NCBI GenBank assembly: GCA_021162805.1
Contig: JAGGXZ010000212.1
Location: forward strand, 1 to 39,186
Length of the DNA stretch: 39,186 bases
Reading direction: 5' to 3'
Origin: Candidatus Poribacteria bacterium
GTDB taxonomy: Bacteria; Poribacteria; WGA-4E; B28-G17
Shown here: piece by piece, positions 1 through 7,846 of the stretch
Layout of the letters: each line of letters opens with the position of its first letter
How positions within the stretch are numbered: position 1 is the stretch's first letter
Notes under the pieces: generated by a model
Databases searched by the model: none
Told to the model about the DNA's origin: nothing
The model's input: only the letters and a program-made list of their open reading frames with translations
Translations under genes and position numbers: made by a program

Positions 1-2
1 TA

Positions 3-446
3 CACTGCACGCAGATATTGGACTGGGCACATGCAGTTGAACACCTTTGGGATGTTGGAAAGATCCTATATGGAGAAGGAACAAAGAAAACAAAAGATTG
101 GGTTAAGCAGAAGGAGTCTCTCCTTTGGGAGGGAAAGGTGGAAGATGTGATAGATTCCTTGGAGAAACTGAAGCGGAAGCAGAGGAACCCTCAAAGGAGG
201 AAGGCATTGCAAGATTTGATAAGGTATTACACCACCAACAAGGATAGGATGAGTTATGCTCTCTACAGAGAGAAAGGCTTACCTGTCGGAAGCGGAGGGA
301 TAGAGAGTGGGATAAAGAATGTTGTCAATCTGAGGATGAAGGGATGTGGTATGAGATGGAATAAGGAAAGGGCTGAGGCGATGTTGTTCTTGAAGGCTAG
401 GTATCTGAGTGAGATCCCTTCTGGTGAGGTGAAATCGGCTGCTTGA
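3..446 (+). mobile_element. ISKra4-like transposase, C-terminal part (cut by window edge)
   Basis: The reading frame is open to the left edge, so only the last ~148 codons are visible. It starts in LDWAHAVEHLWDV, which resembles the region around the second catalytic Asp of ISKra4-type DDE transposases. It continues through RMSYALYREKGLPVGSG and GIESGIKNVVNLRMKGCGMRW, the typical GSGxxES block that carries the catalytic Glu in this family. The end (AEAMLFLKARYLSE) is also family-like, so the C-terminus looks complete. Whether the element is intact cannot be judged from here. The IS end should lie between the stop and the tRNA promoter at 489; the stretch around 460-480 is a candidate terminal repeat but its partner is outside the window. 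Confidence 0.75.
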
Positions 447-488
447 GCCTCCGACAGATTTCTTATACACCCCAACGATAGCGCGAAC

Positions 489-518
489 TTGACACTGAGG
501 GGAGCGAGTTAGTATAAT
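489..518 (+). promoter_or_regulatory. Promoter of tRNA-Leu(GAG)
   Basis: TTGACA (489-494), an 18-base spacer and TATAAT (513-518) form a near-consensus sigma70 promoter. Transcription would begin about 525, just before the tRNA at 532. The -35 box is only ~40 bases from the transposase stop codon. Confidence 0.8.
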
Positions 519-531
519 TCTAATTGAGTTT

Positions 532-617
532 GCCCCCGTGGTGGAATTGGTATACACGGCAGGTTGAGGGCCTGTGCCCGTAAGGGCGTGCCCGTTCGAG
601 TCGGGCCGGGGGCACCA
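532..617 (+). tRNA. tRNA-Leu (anticodon GAG)
   Basis: The acceptor stem GCCCCCG (532-538) pairs with CGGGGGC (607-613), followed by discriminator A and an encoded CCA (615-617). The anticodon loop TTGAGGG gives GAG, reading CUC/CUU. A long variable arm (cccg-taa-gggc type) and the GTTCGAG T-loop confirm a class II leucine tRNA. Confidence 0.95.
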
Positions 618-641
618 TAAACCCATATAAGGGCATTATCG

Positions 642-671
642 AAAGGCAGGTCATCGGATCTGCCTTTTTTT
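642..671 (+). terminator. Rho-independent terminator after tRNA-Leu
   Basis: An 8-base stem AAAGGCAG (642-649) / CTGCCTTT (660-667) is followed by further T residues. It faces the tRNA. The convergent kinase gene reads into the same hairpin, its stop codon lying at 651-653. Confidence 0.75.
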
Positions 672-1562
672 GTGTTTCAATCCGATCAATGCCGCTCCAA
701 ACTCCGGTCCCCTGATCGGTTGAACACATCTGGTGCCTTTTACCCTGCGTGATATGATCTGGGCCACCTTAGATCTGAAAGTAGACTGGCCTTCGAATAC
801 CCCGCCCGTCAAGACGATCAGATCGGGTTCCTCCAACCTGTTGAGCACCGATTCGGCCAGCAACGCCAGCTCTTCCGCCGCCTCATCGAGTATCGCGCCC
901 GCGATTCCATCGCCCTCATCAGCCGCCTTGAAGGTCAGCTCAGCCAATCTCGCCACCTCATCCCTCTTAGCCGATCCGACCCAATAAATCAATTCCTCCT
1001 CACCTCTAAGGCTGAGCTCCTGCAGGATCATATCGCTTAGGATCGTCTTCTCACACCGGCCGTCATATGATCGCATCACAGCTCTCAGCGTTCTGATCGC
1101 GATATCGAATCCGCTTCCCTCATCTCCCAGCCATGCCCCCCATCCGCCGGCTCTGAACTTCTCCCCGCAAGGTGATATCGCCATGGCGATAGAGCCGGTA
1201 CCACAGATCAGAACCGCTCCCCATTCCCTTAACAAACCTCCTACCAGAGCGGCTTCGGCGTCGGTGACGAATTCGGCGTCGATATGCTTTTTAAGCTTTT
1301 CGATCTCCCTTTCCCTGCCCGCTCCCGCCATTCCGACGCAGACGGATTCGACCTGTCCACCGAATTCCCCTGCTTTATCTTCTAAACGCCGGATAATCCT
1401 GAGGATCACCCTCACGCTTTCATCCATCCCAACCTGAAGTGGATTGGCCGGCCTGTCCTCAACCGTCGCTATCTCAGCCAGGTTTTCCACATCCACGATC
1501 ATACCTCGGCTTTTTGTGCCTCCTGCATCGATGCCGATTGCGAAGATTTTCCCTAAAGTCAT
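651..1562 (-). CDS. BadF/BadG/BcrA/BcrD-type ATPase, N-acetylglucosamine kinase-like
   Basis: A 303-residue ASKHA-fold ATPase. The first phosphate loop is GIDAGGTKS (residues 10-18), followed by VCVGMAGAGRE (74-83) and DAEAALVGG (101-109). The second phosphate loop is CGTGSIAMA (120-128), with GAWLGDEGSGFDIA (142-155) and an adenosine motif LTGGVFE near the C-terminus. Eukaryotic and bacterial GlcNAc kinases share this layout and length, so phosphorylation of an amino sugar is the best guess; the BadF family also contains reductase activators, which are normally adjacent to 2-hydroxyacyl dehydratases not seen here. A GGAGG sits 9 bases before the ATG. It is transcribed divergently from the small gene at 1603. 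Confidence 0.8.
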   Translation of the reverse strand: MTLGKIFAIGIDAGGTKSRGMIVDVENLAEIATVEDRPANPLQVGMDESVRVILRIIRRLEDKAGEFGGQVESVCVGMAGAGREREIEKLKKHIDAEFVTDAEAALVGGLLREWGAVLICGTGSIAMAISPCGEKFRAGGWGAWLGDEGSGFDIAIRTLRAVMRSYDGRCEKTILSDMILQELSLRGEEELIYWVGSAKRDEVARLAELTFKAADEGDGIAGAILDEAAEELALLAESVLNRLEEPDLIVLTGGVFEGQSTFRSKVAQIISRRVKGTRCVQPIRGPEFGAALIGLKHKKRQIR

Positions 1563-1602
1563 CGGTTATATCCTCCGATAATATAATAGATCAACCTCGG
1601 GG

Positions 1603-1821
1603 TTGAAGGTGAAGGTGATGGGAATTGACGGAACCGGACTCATATCCAGAATAGGTAAGCTTTTCAGGCTTCACGATCCCCAGCCCGCCGATAAAAAAGG
1701 GAACTCGGGGAAGACGAAGGAACGGAAGATTCAAACCGTGGCCGAGAGGATCTCCTCCGAGATGCTCAAACAGATAGGGCTCGAGGAGAGGAAAGGCACG
1801 ACAGTTGACCTGCGCGGATGA
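1603..1821 (+). CDS. Small hydrophilic protein of unknown function
   Basis: A 72-residue frame starting with TTG at 1603 (MKVKVMGIDGTG) or ATG at 1618. The third codon positions are rich in G and C like the neighbouring genes, which argues for real coding. The protein has no hydrophobic segment; the middle is lysine-rich (DKKGNSGKTKERK) and the C-terminal half looks helical (TVAERISSEMLKQIGLEER). I recognise no family. It ends 8 bases before the convergent URO-D-like gene. Confidence 0.5.
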   Translation: MKVKVMGIDGTGLISRIGKLFRLHDPQPADKKGNSGKTKERKIQTVAERISSEMLKQIGLEERKGTTVDLRG

Positions 1822-1828
1822 TACGGTA

Positions 1829-2908
1829 TCAGAGATACCTGGAGATGTAATTTTTATCCCTATACTCCTCCACCAGTTTCGGATCTATCGGATATCTCCC
1901 GAACTTCCTTGCAGCTTCGACCATCGCTCTGTAATTCTCCGGTTTGACTGCCGGATGTATGCTGTTGCTGGAGGCCAAGATGTGTCCTCCTCCCGGCGAT
2001 GCCTTCGCTATAGTTTCCTTAACGGCCTCCACCACTTCCCCAGGACTGCCGCGCGATAACAGCTCACCGCAATCCACATTACCCACCACGGCCACCCTGT
2101 CCCCATATCGCCTTTTAACCTCGCCTATGTCCATCCCCGCGATCGGTTCGAGCGGATCGATCCCGTTTATACCTGTCTCGATGATCATATCCATGATCGG
2201 CCAGATGTTGCCGTCGGTGTGTTTTATGAAGGGCACACCTTTGGATTTGGCCAAATCCACCATCTCCTTGAGATATGGGAGCACGAATTGTCTGAAGTGG
2301 TCCGGAGACATAATCGGTCCCTTCCTATAGGCGTAATCATCGCCGGTCAGCACTATATCGGCGCCGACCTCTATCGCCCTCTCCATAACCCGTTTTTTGT
2401 AGCCTATCACGATCTCCGCCAGACGGTGGGCGAACTCGGGATTGAACACGTAATCCATCAGCAGGTTCTCCATGCCCCTCAGATAGTGCGAGAATTCGAA
2501 GGCATCATGTCCGAGGAAGACGATGGCCTTTTCGCCTTTGAACCTCCTGACCGCTTCCTCTAAAGTTTTGAGCCTGTAGTCGGCATCGGGATCGGGAGGG
2601 GTGTATCTATCGAGGTCCCTTTCGCTTTTAATCGGCCCGTCGACCCGGTACGGTATGCCCGTCTCACCCTCCACCCTCCATACGATCCCCCATTCGTCCT
2701 GATAGGTCCGATCGTCGAACTGTTTGACGATCCTACCGTCCTCGAAGATCGTCACGCCGTCCAGATCCATCTTCTCGACGAAATCCATATAGCTGATATC
2801 CCCGAACAGCGCTTTTATGACCGGTTGGTTGACTATCAGCTCCCAGACGGGCACCATATCCGGTTCCTCACGTCTGAGCGCCGTCATCATCCTCTCATAT
2901 CCCGTCAT
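1829..2908 (-). CDS. Uroporphyrinogen decarboxylase (URO-D)-like protein
   Basis: A 359-residue TIM-barrel protein of the URO-D/MtaA/CmuA superfamily. Visible family features are the N-terminal ERMMTALRREEPDMVPVWE, the central DDYAYRKGPIMSPDHFRQFVLP, the HTDGN motif (in GVPFIKHTDGNIWPIMD), GINGIDPLEP, VGNVDCGELL and the end GGGHILASSNSIHP. True HemE proteins carry a conserved N-terminal arginine-rich porphyrin motif that is not present here. This looks like the corrinoid methyltransferase-type or uncharacterised branch that is expanded in bacteria with many sugar-metabolism paralogues. The substrate is unknown. SD GGAGGG precedes the ATG, and a good promoter lies at 3013-3041. Confidence 0.8.
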   Translation of the reverse strand: MTGYERMMTALRREEPDMVPVWELIVNQPVIKALFGDISYMDFVEKMDLDGVTIFEDGRIVKQFDDRTYQDEWGIVWRVEGETGIPYRVDGPIKSERDLDRYTPPDPDADYRLKTLEEAVRRFKGEKAIVFLGHDAFEFSHYLRGMENLLMDYVFNPEFAHRLAEIVIGYKKRVMERAIEVGADIVLTGDDYAYRKGPIMSPDHFRQFVLPYLKEMVDLAKSKGVPFIKHTDGNIWPIMDMIIETGINGIDPLEPIAGMDIGEVKRRYGDRVAVVGNVDCGELLSRGSPGEVVEAVKETIAKASPGGGHILASSNSIHPAVKPENYRAMVEAARKFGRYPIDPKLVEEYRDKNYISRYL

Positions 2909-3012
2909 CTCTATCCCTCCACCCTCTATGTCAGTTGATCGGCCTTAGGACCGCCGTATATGGCCAGTCTGCTCATCTATTCTTGCCTCCAAAACTCGCT
3001 TTTTCGCCCGAC

Positions 3013-3041
3013 ATTTTAGCACAGATACAACATTCGGTCAA
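3013..3041 (-). promoter_or_regulatory. Promoter of the URO-D-like gene
   Basis: On the minus strand TTGACC (3041-3036), a 17-base spacer and TAAAAT (3018-3013) form a sigma70 promoter with an extended TGC in front of the -10. It lies ~105 bases upstream of the start codon at 2908. Confidence 0.7.
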
Positions 3042-3117
3042 GGAACGAACTACTTCTGACGCTCAGAGTCTTGACGGCCGATCGGATAGGAGCTATCATT
3101 CAACCGTCTGTGTTTTC

Positions 3118-3220
3118 GCTCATATTATCGCCGAATATGGCGGAGATCCGTTACACGTTCATCGTTTAACGGGAGCGGCAGACCTCTCTGATCTCTGCTA
3201 TACTTAGCGATAATATGAGC
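3118..3220. repeat. Inverted pair of a dispersed ~30-base repeat
   Basis: The arms at 3118-3148 and 3190-3220 are inverted copies matching at 26 of 31 positions, including GCTCATATTATCGC versus GCGATAATATGAGC without mismatch. Related single copies occur at 14345-14372 and 18791-18819. The right arm contains TGC-TATACT (3196-3204), an extended -10-like string. Between the arms are 41 bases with no gene. The rest of 2909-3274 holds only the minus-strand promoter at 3013-3041. Confidence 0.75.
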
Positions 3221-3274
3221 GATTCGTTTAAACGTCAAAACATTGAGCGTTCAACGTGTAGAGGAGGAAGAGAA

Positions 3275-5386
3275 ATGAGCTCTATCTATCTGATCGTGGG
3301 ATCGATCCTGGCGACAGGTTATCTCGCCAGCGATAAATCAGATACAACGGGCGTAACCCTTTTGGATTTCGGCTCCGCCTTCAACGTTAAGGCGATATCG
3401 ACGCATGACGCCGCCGCCGAGCTGGTTTGGCGAGCTGAAGGCTATGCCCTTCGGGTTAGAACAGGTCATTCGCAGCCCTGGCCGGGGATAACGCTTAAGG
3501 CGCCATCCGGCAGGTGGGATCTATCCGCATGGACCAGAATCACCCTGGATGTCCATAACCTGAGCGATCGCCAGGTGTGTATCTTCCTGCGCGTGAACAA
3601 CCCCGGGGCGGACGGGCGGCGAAACTGTGTGACCGGATCGGTCGAACTTGCCCCTGGAGGATCAGGGACGCTTACTGTGCCGCTCCGTCGCCGATTGCCC
3701 CAGCCCCTGGCGGAAAAGCTCTTCGGTATGCGGGGATATCCAGGCGGAATGGTTAAGGAGGGGGGAATCGATGCGTCGGATATCACACAGCTTCTCCTCT
3801 TCGTAAACCGCCCCGAAACCGATCATCTTTTCGAGATAACAAGTCCCAGAGCTGTCGGTCCCTACAGTCAGCCAGAGTGGCTGAATATGTCGCCGGAGGA
3901 TTTCTTCCCGATGATCGATCGTTACGGTCAGTTTATCCATGAGGAATGGCCCGGCAAAACGAGTTCTGATGAGGATCTCCATCGGCGACGTGAGGAAGAG
4001 ACGGTTGATCTCACCGCTCATCCCGGCCCCAAAGGATGGGATCGGTTCGGCGGCTGGATGGATGGGCCAAGGCTGAAGGCCACGGGATTTTTCCGAGTCC
4101 AGAAATACAAGGGCAAATGGTGGCTGGTCGATCCGGAGGGATGTCTTTTCTGGTCACACGGTATCGATTGTGTCAGGTGGACAACCGGCGTGACACCTAT
4201 AACAAACCGCGAATTTTATTTCGCCGAACTGCCGCCTAAGGAGTCACCGTTCGGGATCTTCTACGGAAGTGCCTCCTGGGCGCCTCATGGATACTATCAC
4301 GGCAAACATTATGAGACGTTTAACTTCACAGGCGCGAATCTGCTGAGGAAATACGGCCCCGATTGGAAACGGATCTTCAGCGATCTCTGCCACCGTCGAC
4401 TGCGCAGTTGGGGGATGAATACGATCGGGAACTGGTCGGAATCAGAGATCTGCCTGATGCGACGCACGCCGTATGTGGTGGCGATCAACGGAATGGGGCG
4501 ACCGATCGAGGGCAGCGCCGGCTATTGGGGGAAATTCCCCGATCCATTCGATCCCAGCTTCAAAAGCTCCCTGCACAACCGAATGAAGGAGGAACGAGGG
4601 CGGAGCGCTAACGATCCGTGGTGTATCGGTTACTTCGTCCATAATGAGTTGAGCTGGGGCGATGAGTTCTCGCTCGCCGAAGCGGCGCTTCTCTCCCCCG
4701 CTGATCAACCCGCGAAACAGGAGTTTCTCCGATTTCTGCGTGGGAAATACGGGGGGATCGAAGCGCTCAATAACGTGTGGGGGACGAATTATGAAAGTTG
4801 GGATGATCTTCTTATCTCTCGCCGCGCCCCATCGCGTGATAGGGCAGGCGAGGATCTGAAAGCCTTCTACACGGAGATCGCCGAGGCCTACTTCCGAATC
4901 TGCAGGGAAGCCGTCAAGGAGATAGCGCCAAATCAGCTCTACCTCGGCTGCCGTTTCGCCTGGGTTAACGAACTGGCAATACAGGCGGCGGCCAAATACT
5001 GCGACGTTATCAGCTTCAACAGATATCAACGTAGCGTCGCCGATCTGCATTTGCCTGATGGGATGGATAAGCCGGTGATCATCGGTGAGTTCCACTTCGG
5101 AGCTCTTGATCGAGGGATGTTCCATACGGGGTTGGTGCCGGTGAAAGATCAACAGGAGCGAGCACAGGCATATATCAACTATGTCCACAGCGCCCTGGGA
5201 AACCCGCTTATCGTCGGAACACACTGGTTCCAGTTCGGCGATCAACCCACGACAGGACGAGGCGACGGGGAGAACTATCAGATCGGCTTTCTGGACATCT
5301 GCGATACCCCCTACATTGAGACGATTAAAGCATGCCGGGAGGTAGGGTACACAATGTATCCGTACCGTATGCATGCTGGGAAGTAA
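3275..5386 (+). CDS. Exported clan GH-A glycoside hydrolase (agarase/beta-galactosidase-like)
   Basis: A 703-residue protein. The ATG at 3275 is chosen because AGGAGG lies 8 bases upstream and a signal-like segment (MSSIYLIVGSILATGYLAS) follows; an in-frame ATG at 3215 falls inside the repeat. Residues ~25-210 look like a beta-sandwich carbohydrate-binding domain (SGRWDLSAWTRITLDVHNLS). From ~275 the text KGKWWLVDPEGCLFWSHGID is typical of beta-agarase GH50-like barrels. The candidate acid/base is E458 in YFVHNELSWGD and the candidate nucleophile is E605 in KPVIIGEFHFG. The exact family and polysaccharide cannot be fixed by eye. Neighbouring remnants suggest this was once a richer glycan-degradation locus. 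Confidence 0.75.
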   Translation: MSSIYLIVGSILATGYLASDKSDTTGVTLLDFGSAFNVKAISTHDAAAELVWRAEGYALRVRTGHSQPWPGITLKAPSGRWDLSAWTRITLDVHNLSDRQVCIFLRVNNPGADGRRNCVTGSVELAPGGSGTLTVPLRRRLPQPLAEKLFGMRGYPGGMVKEGGIDASDITQLLLFVNRPETDHLFEITSPRAVGPYSQPEWLNMSPEDFFPMIDRYGQFIHEEWPGKTSSDEDLHRRREEETVDLTAHPGPKGWDRFGGWMDGPRLKATGFFRVQKYKGKWWLVDPEGCLFWSHGIDCVRWTTGVTPITNREFYFAELPPKESPFGIFYGSASWAPHGYYHGKHYETFNFTGANLLRKYGPDWKRIFSDLCHRRLRSWGMNTIGNWSESEICLMRRTPYVVAINGMGRPIEGSAGYWGKFPDPFDPSFKSSLHNRMKEERGRSANDPWCIGYFVHNELSWGDEFSLAEAALLSPADQPAKQEFLRFLRGKYGGIEALNNVWGTNYESWDDLLISRRAPSRDRAGEDLKAFYTEIAEAYFRICREAVKEIAPNQLYLGCRFAWVNELAIQAAAKYCDVISFNRYQRSVADLHLPDGMDKPVIIGEFHFGALDRGMFHTGLVPVKDQQERAQAYINYVHSALGNPLIVGTHWFQFGDQPTTGRGDGENYQIGFLDICDTPYIETIKACREVGYTMYPYRMHAGK

Positions 5387-5472
5387 AGTCCCTTAACGCC
5401 AGTCGGAACCCCCGTTCGGGCGGTAAAGAAGGGATGCCCGGGATCATCCTTGATTTTCCGCAACAACGTGAT

Positions 5473-5601
5473 CTATGACCAGGAATCCTCATTCACCAAC
5501 TCGGCTATGGCTACCGCAGGCTCGTCCTTAAGCGGAACTCCCGTGTAAGGGTTTCGGATGGTGAGGAGCATCCTCCACCAGTTTTTGTAAAGAATGCCGC
5601 A
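5473..5601 (-). pseudogene. Fragment of a glycoside hydrolase (catalytic NE region)
   Basis: On the minus strand about 37 codons read KNWWRMLLTIRNPYTGVP followed by LKDEPAVAIAELVNEDSWS and a stop at 5475-5473. NPYTGxxLKDxPAVAxxExxNED is a hallmark of the segment containing the acid/base Asn-Glu of clan GH-A cellulase-like enzymes. No convincing continuation is seen on either side. The rest of 5387-5665 holds only the LamG promoter. Confidence 0.6.
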
Positions 5602-5630
5602 TTGACAGCTTCTCCTCATTAGAGTACAAT
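5602..5630 (+). promoter_or_regulatory. Promoter of the first LamG gene
   Basis: TTGACA (5602-5607), a 17-base spacer and TACAAT (5625-5630), 35 bases before the start codon at 5666. Confidence 0.8.
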
Positions 5631-5665
5631 CTTTGTGTGCTCAGAAATAAGGAAGGGGGTAGACC

Positions 5666-6472
5666 ATGAGGTTATGGGGGATATTTGTGGTTTTAATGAT
5701 GATATCGGCTATGGTTCCCATGAGCGAAGCCATACAGGTTACTGATCCTGACGTCGCCGCCATTTGGCTCTTTGATGAACCTGTGAAGGAAGAGGCCAAA
5801 GACATATCCAAATACGGACATGTTGGGAAGATCCACGGGAACGTAGAATGGACTGAGGAGGGGAAGTTCGGCGGTGCGATGCTCTTCAAAGGGAATGTCA
5901 GTTGGATAGAGGTTCCCGACCATCCGAGCCTTCAGTTTCCTAAGGGGCAAGATTTCACCATCGCCGCATATGTGAAGACGGAGATGAGTTCTGGTAATCC
6001 GCCTATGATAGTTGCGAAGAATTACCAGCCTTCTGAGACTCGGCCGTGGTATGCGCTTTACTATGCCAATCAGGCAAAGCAGTTGGATGGACATGTCAGT
6101 TTCTTCCTCAGAAATGCCGCCGGTCAAAGCTTTCACATAGCAAGCAAATCGACCATCAATGATGGCGAATGGCACCACATAGCAGGTGTGCGTGAGGGTG
6201 GGACGATAAGGCTTTACGTGGATGGAGAGGAAGAAGCCAGCATGGACGGAGCGGATTGCGATGTGGGGACTAACCCTGCTCCTCTGCACATCAACGGTCA
6301 CCTGAACAGGTGGTTGGTAGGCGCCTTCGATGAGATAATCCTCATAAGAAGGGCCTTAACGAAAGGTGAGATTAGATCCCTCGTTGATGGCGGTATCGCC
6401 AGCATATTTCTGGACGTCTCAAAAAAGGGGAAGTTAGCTATCACATGGGGACAGGTAAAGCGAGGGTTTTAA
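5666..6472 (+). CDS. Secreted LamG-domain protein
   Basis: A 268-residue protein with signal peptide MRLWGIFVVLMMISAMVPMSEA. It is followed by a concanavalin-type LamG/laminin-G fold: AIWLFDEP, GKIHGNVEW, GAMLFKG, FTIAAYVKTE, GEWHHIAGVREGGTIRLYVD and FDEIILIRRALTKGEI. The last residues (KKGKLAITWGQVKRGF) form a short tail after the domain, and a similar tail ends the second LamG protein (29690-30442). LamG domains of this kind usually bind glycans; no enzyme domain is attached. SD AAGGAAGGGGG lies before the ATG, behind a good promoter. Confidence 0.8.
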   Translation: MRLWGIFVVLMMISAMVPMSEAIQVTDPDVAAIWLFDEPVKEEAKDISKYGHVGKIHGNVEWTEEGKFGGAMLFKGNVSWIEVPDHPSLQFPKGQDFTIAAYVKTEMSSGNPPMIVAKNYQPSETRPWYALYYANQAKQLDGHVSFFLRNAAGQSFHIASKSTINDGEWHHIAGVREGGTIRLYVDGEEEASMDGADCDVGTNPAPLHINGHLNRWLVGAFDEIILIRRALTKGEIRSLVDGGIASIFLDVSKKGKLAITWGQVKRGF

Positions 6473-6551
6473 GTCGATATCACATGGTTGGTGCAAGGCC
6501 CGAAGCCAACCAAAGTCGACGCCGCGGCGGGTAAGGTCCCGTCTCATCGTC

Positions 6552-6767
6552 ATGTCGACTGCAGACAACAAGAACTGCCCGGCTGGCAGCAGCTCCAGGC
6601 CGTATCGATCAGTAGCGCTTGCTATTCCATATACCATGGGTATGTGGGGATGGTGCCAGCCGGTGGAGCTCTCACTGGTCGAAGGCAAAAACGCTCTTAG
6701 CTTCACAATGAAATCCCCCAACCATGGCCTGAGCATTAAATACTTCAGGCTGACGCCGGTAGACTAG
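6552..6767 (+). pseudogene. C-terminal remnant of a secreted carbohydrate-binding protein
   Basis: The frame ends with PVELSLVEGKNALSFTMKSP and GLSIKYFRLTPVD, the kind of last beta-strands seen in CBM6/F5-F8-like modules (LxxGxNxLxF...GxxIxxFxLTP). The upstream part (6473-6600) has no sustained coding match and no sound start, so this is read as a decayed gene end. The family assignment is tentative. Nothing else is recognised between 6473 and 6849. Confidence 0.45.
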
Positions 6768-6849
6768 AGGCCGATCCGACTACGCCGGGCTGAAAGGCAA
6801 AGAATGGCAAAGTGGCCTCGCTGTGATCTCCAAGTGACGTAGGGGGAAT

Positions 6850-7842
6850 CTAAGCGGGGAAACGGGCAAAACAGAGGATATCTATCTTTTCATCCCCTTT
6901 GATGATCTGTCCTTTGAAGAGTCCCTCCTGCTGAAATCCATAGGCTTTAAGCAGATCGATCTTTCCGTCTGAGGTGAGCTCAGCGAAACATTGGATCTTT
7001 TTGCTCGGCCAGGAAAGCGTATCCATCAGCGGATCAGCCGAGGACCAGAAATTGGGGTGGACGAACAGATCGAGCAGGCAGACATTCCCGCCCCACCTTG
7101 GGTCATCCATCAGAGCAGCAAATCCCACGATCGCCCCGGTCTTTTCGGACTCCAGCAGCTTAACCTCTCTGTATCTTCTTCCCTCCTCGAGCTCCCTCTT
7201 CAGTGCCAGGAACCCTCCCTCGAAGTTGGTCGGCCCGTAGATGGGGATCATGACGCTCCTGAGCCAGTCCCCCTCCACCACGCCGGTCAGCGCCGTCATC
7301 TTCGCCCAGTCGTGCCATTGAACCTCCTTAACCCTGACCGTTGTCTCCCGAGGGTCAAACCACCTCGACTCGAAATCCTCTTCGGCGAAATACCTCATGA
7401 ATCCTGAACCGGGAACCACGCTTCTGAAGCCAAAGCTCGAATATATATGATATGCCACTCCGCCATATCCCGTGCCGAGGTAAAGCGCCTTCCCCCCGCG
7501 CCGGCGAAAATCCTCCATCTGCTCCCTCATCACAGCCGCACAGGCCCCTTTACGGCGATGCTCGGGTTTCGTGAAGACATGTCCCAGTATCCCAACCCCC
7601 AGATGCTCTACGGTCATGATGTTCGCTATGATCTCATCGCCGAGCTTACCGATGTAGAAATAAGTCTCAAGCTCATCCAGCTCCTCCCTGACCGATCGCC
7701 TGATATGCCATTTGTACACATCGGGCTTATGTTCGAGGAAGGAGTTTATCCTCGAAGCGTATTCCTCATCCGGGGCCTTTACCACCCCTATCTCCATAAT
7801 CTCACCGCTTTTGAGGGTAACGGTCGAAAGCTTCCTGTACAT
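6850..7842 (-). CDS. GNAT-family N-acetyltransferase
   Basis: A 330-residue cytosolic protein. The GNAT core is at residues ~60-145: strand GHVFTKPEHRRKGACAAVM carries the acetyl-CoA pyrophosphate loop (R96-R97-K98-G99-A100), followed by KALYLGTGYGGVAYHIYSSFGFR, which matches motif B. The C-terminal ~170 residues may be a second, degenerate GNAT-like half (VKLLESEKTGAIVGFAALMDD). The substrate is unknown. It is the last gene of the his/GH51 operon, starting 4 bases after the arabinofuranosidase stop. Confidence 0.75.
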   Translation of the reverse strand: MYRKLSTVTLKSGEIMEIGVVKAPDEEYASRINSFLEHKPDVYKWHIRRSVREELDELETYFYIGKLGDEIIANIMTVEHLGVGILGHVFTKPEHRRKGACAAVMREQMEDFRRRGGKALYLGTGYGGVAYHIYSSFGFRSVVPGSGFMRYFAEEDFESRWFDPRETTVRVKEVQWHDWAKMTALTGVVEGDWLRSVMIPIYGPTNFEGGFLALKRELEEGRRYREVKLLESEKTGAIVGFAALMDDPRWGGNVCLLDLFVHPNFWSSADPLMDTLSWPSKKIQCFAELTSDGKIDLLKAYGFQQEGLFKGQIIKGDEKIDILCFARFPA

Positions 7843-7846
7843 CTCC

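Noticed and set aside
3215-3274. ATG at 3215 as the start of the glycoside hydrolase
   Set aside because: It lies inside the dispersed repeat and lacks a Shine-Dalgarno; ATG 3275 has AGGAGG and begins the signal peptide.
4442-5374. Open frame of ~310 codons antisense to the glycoside hydrolase
   Set aside because: It is a shadow of the strong plus-strand gene, with no recognisable domain.
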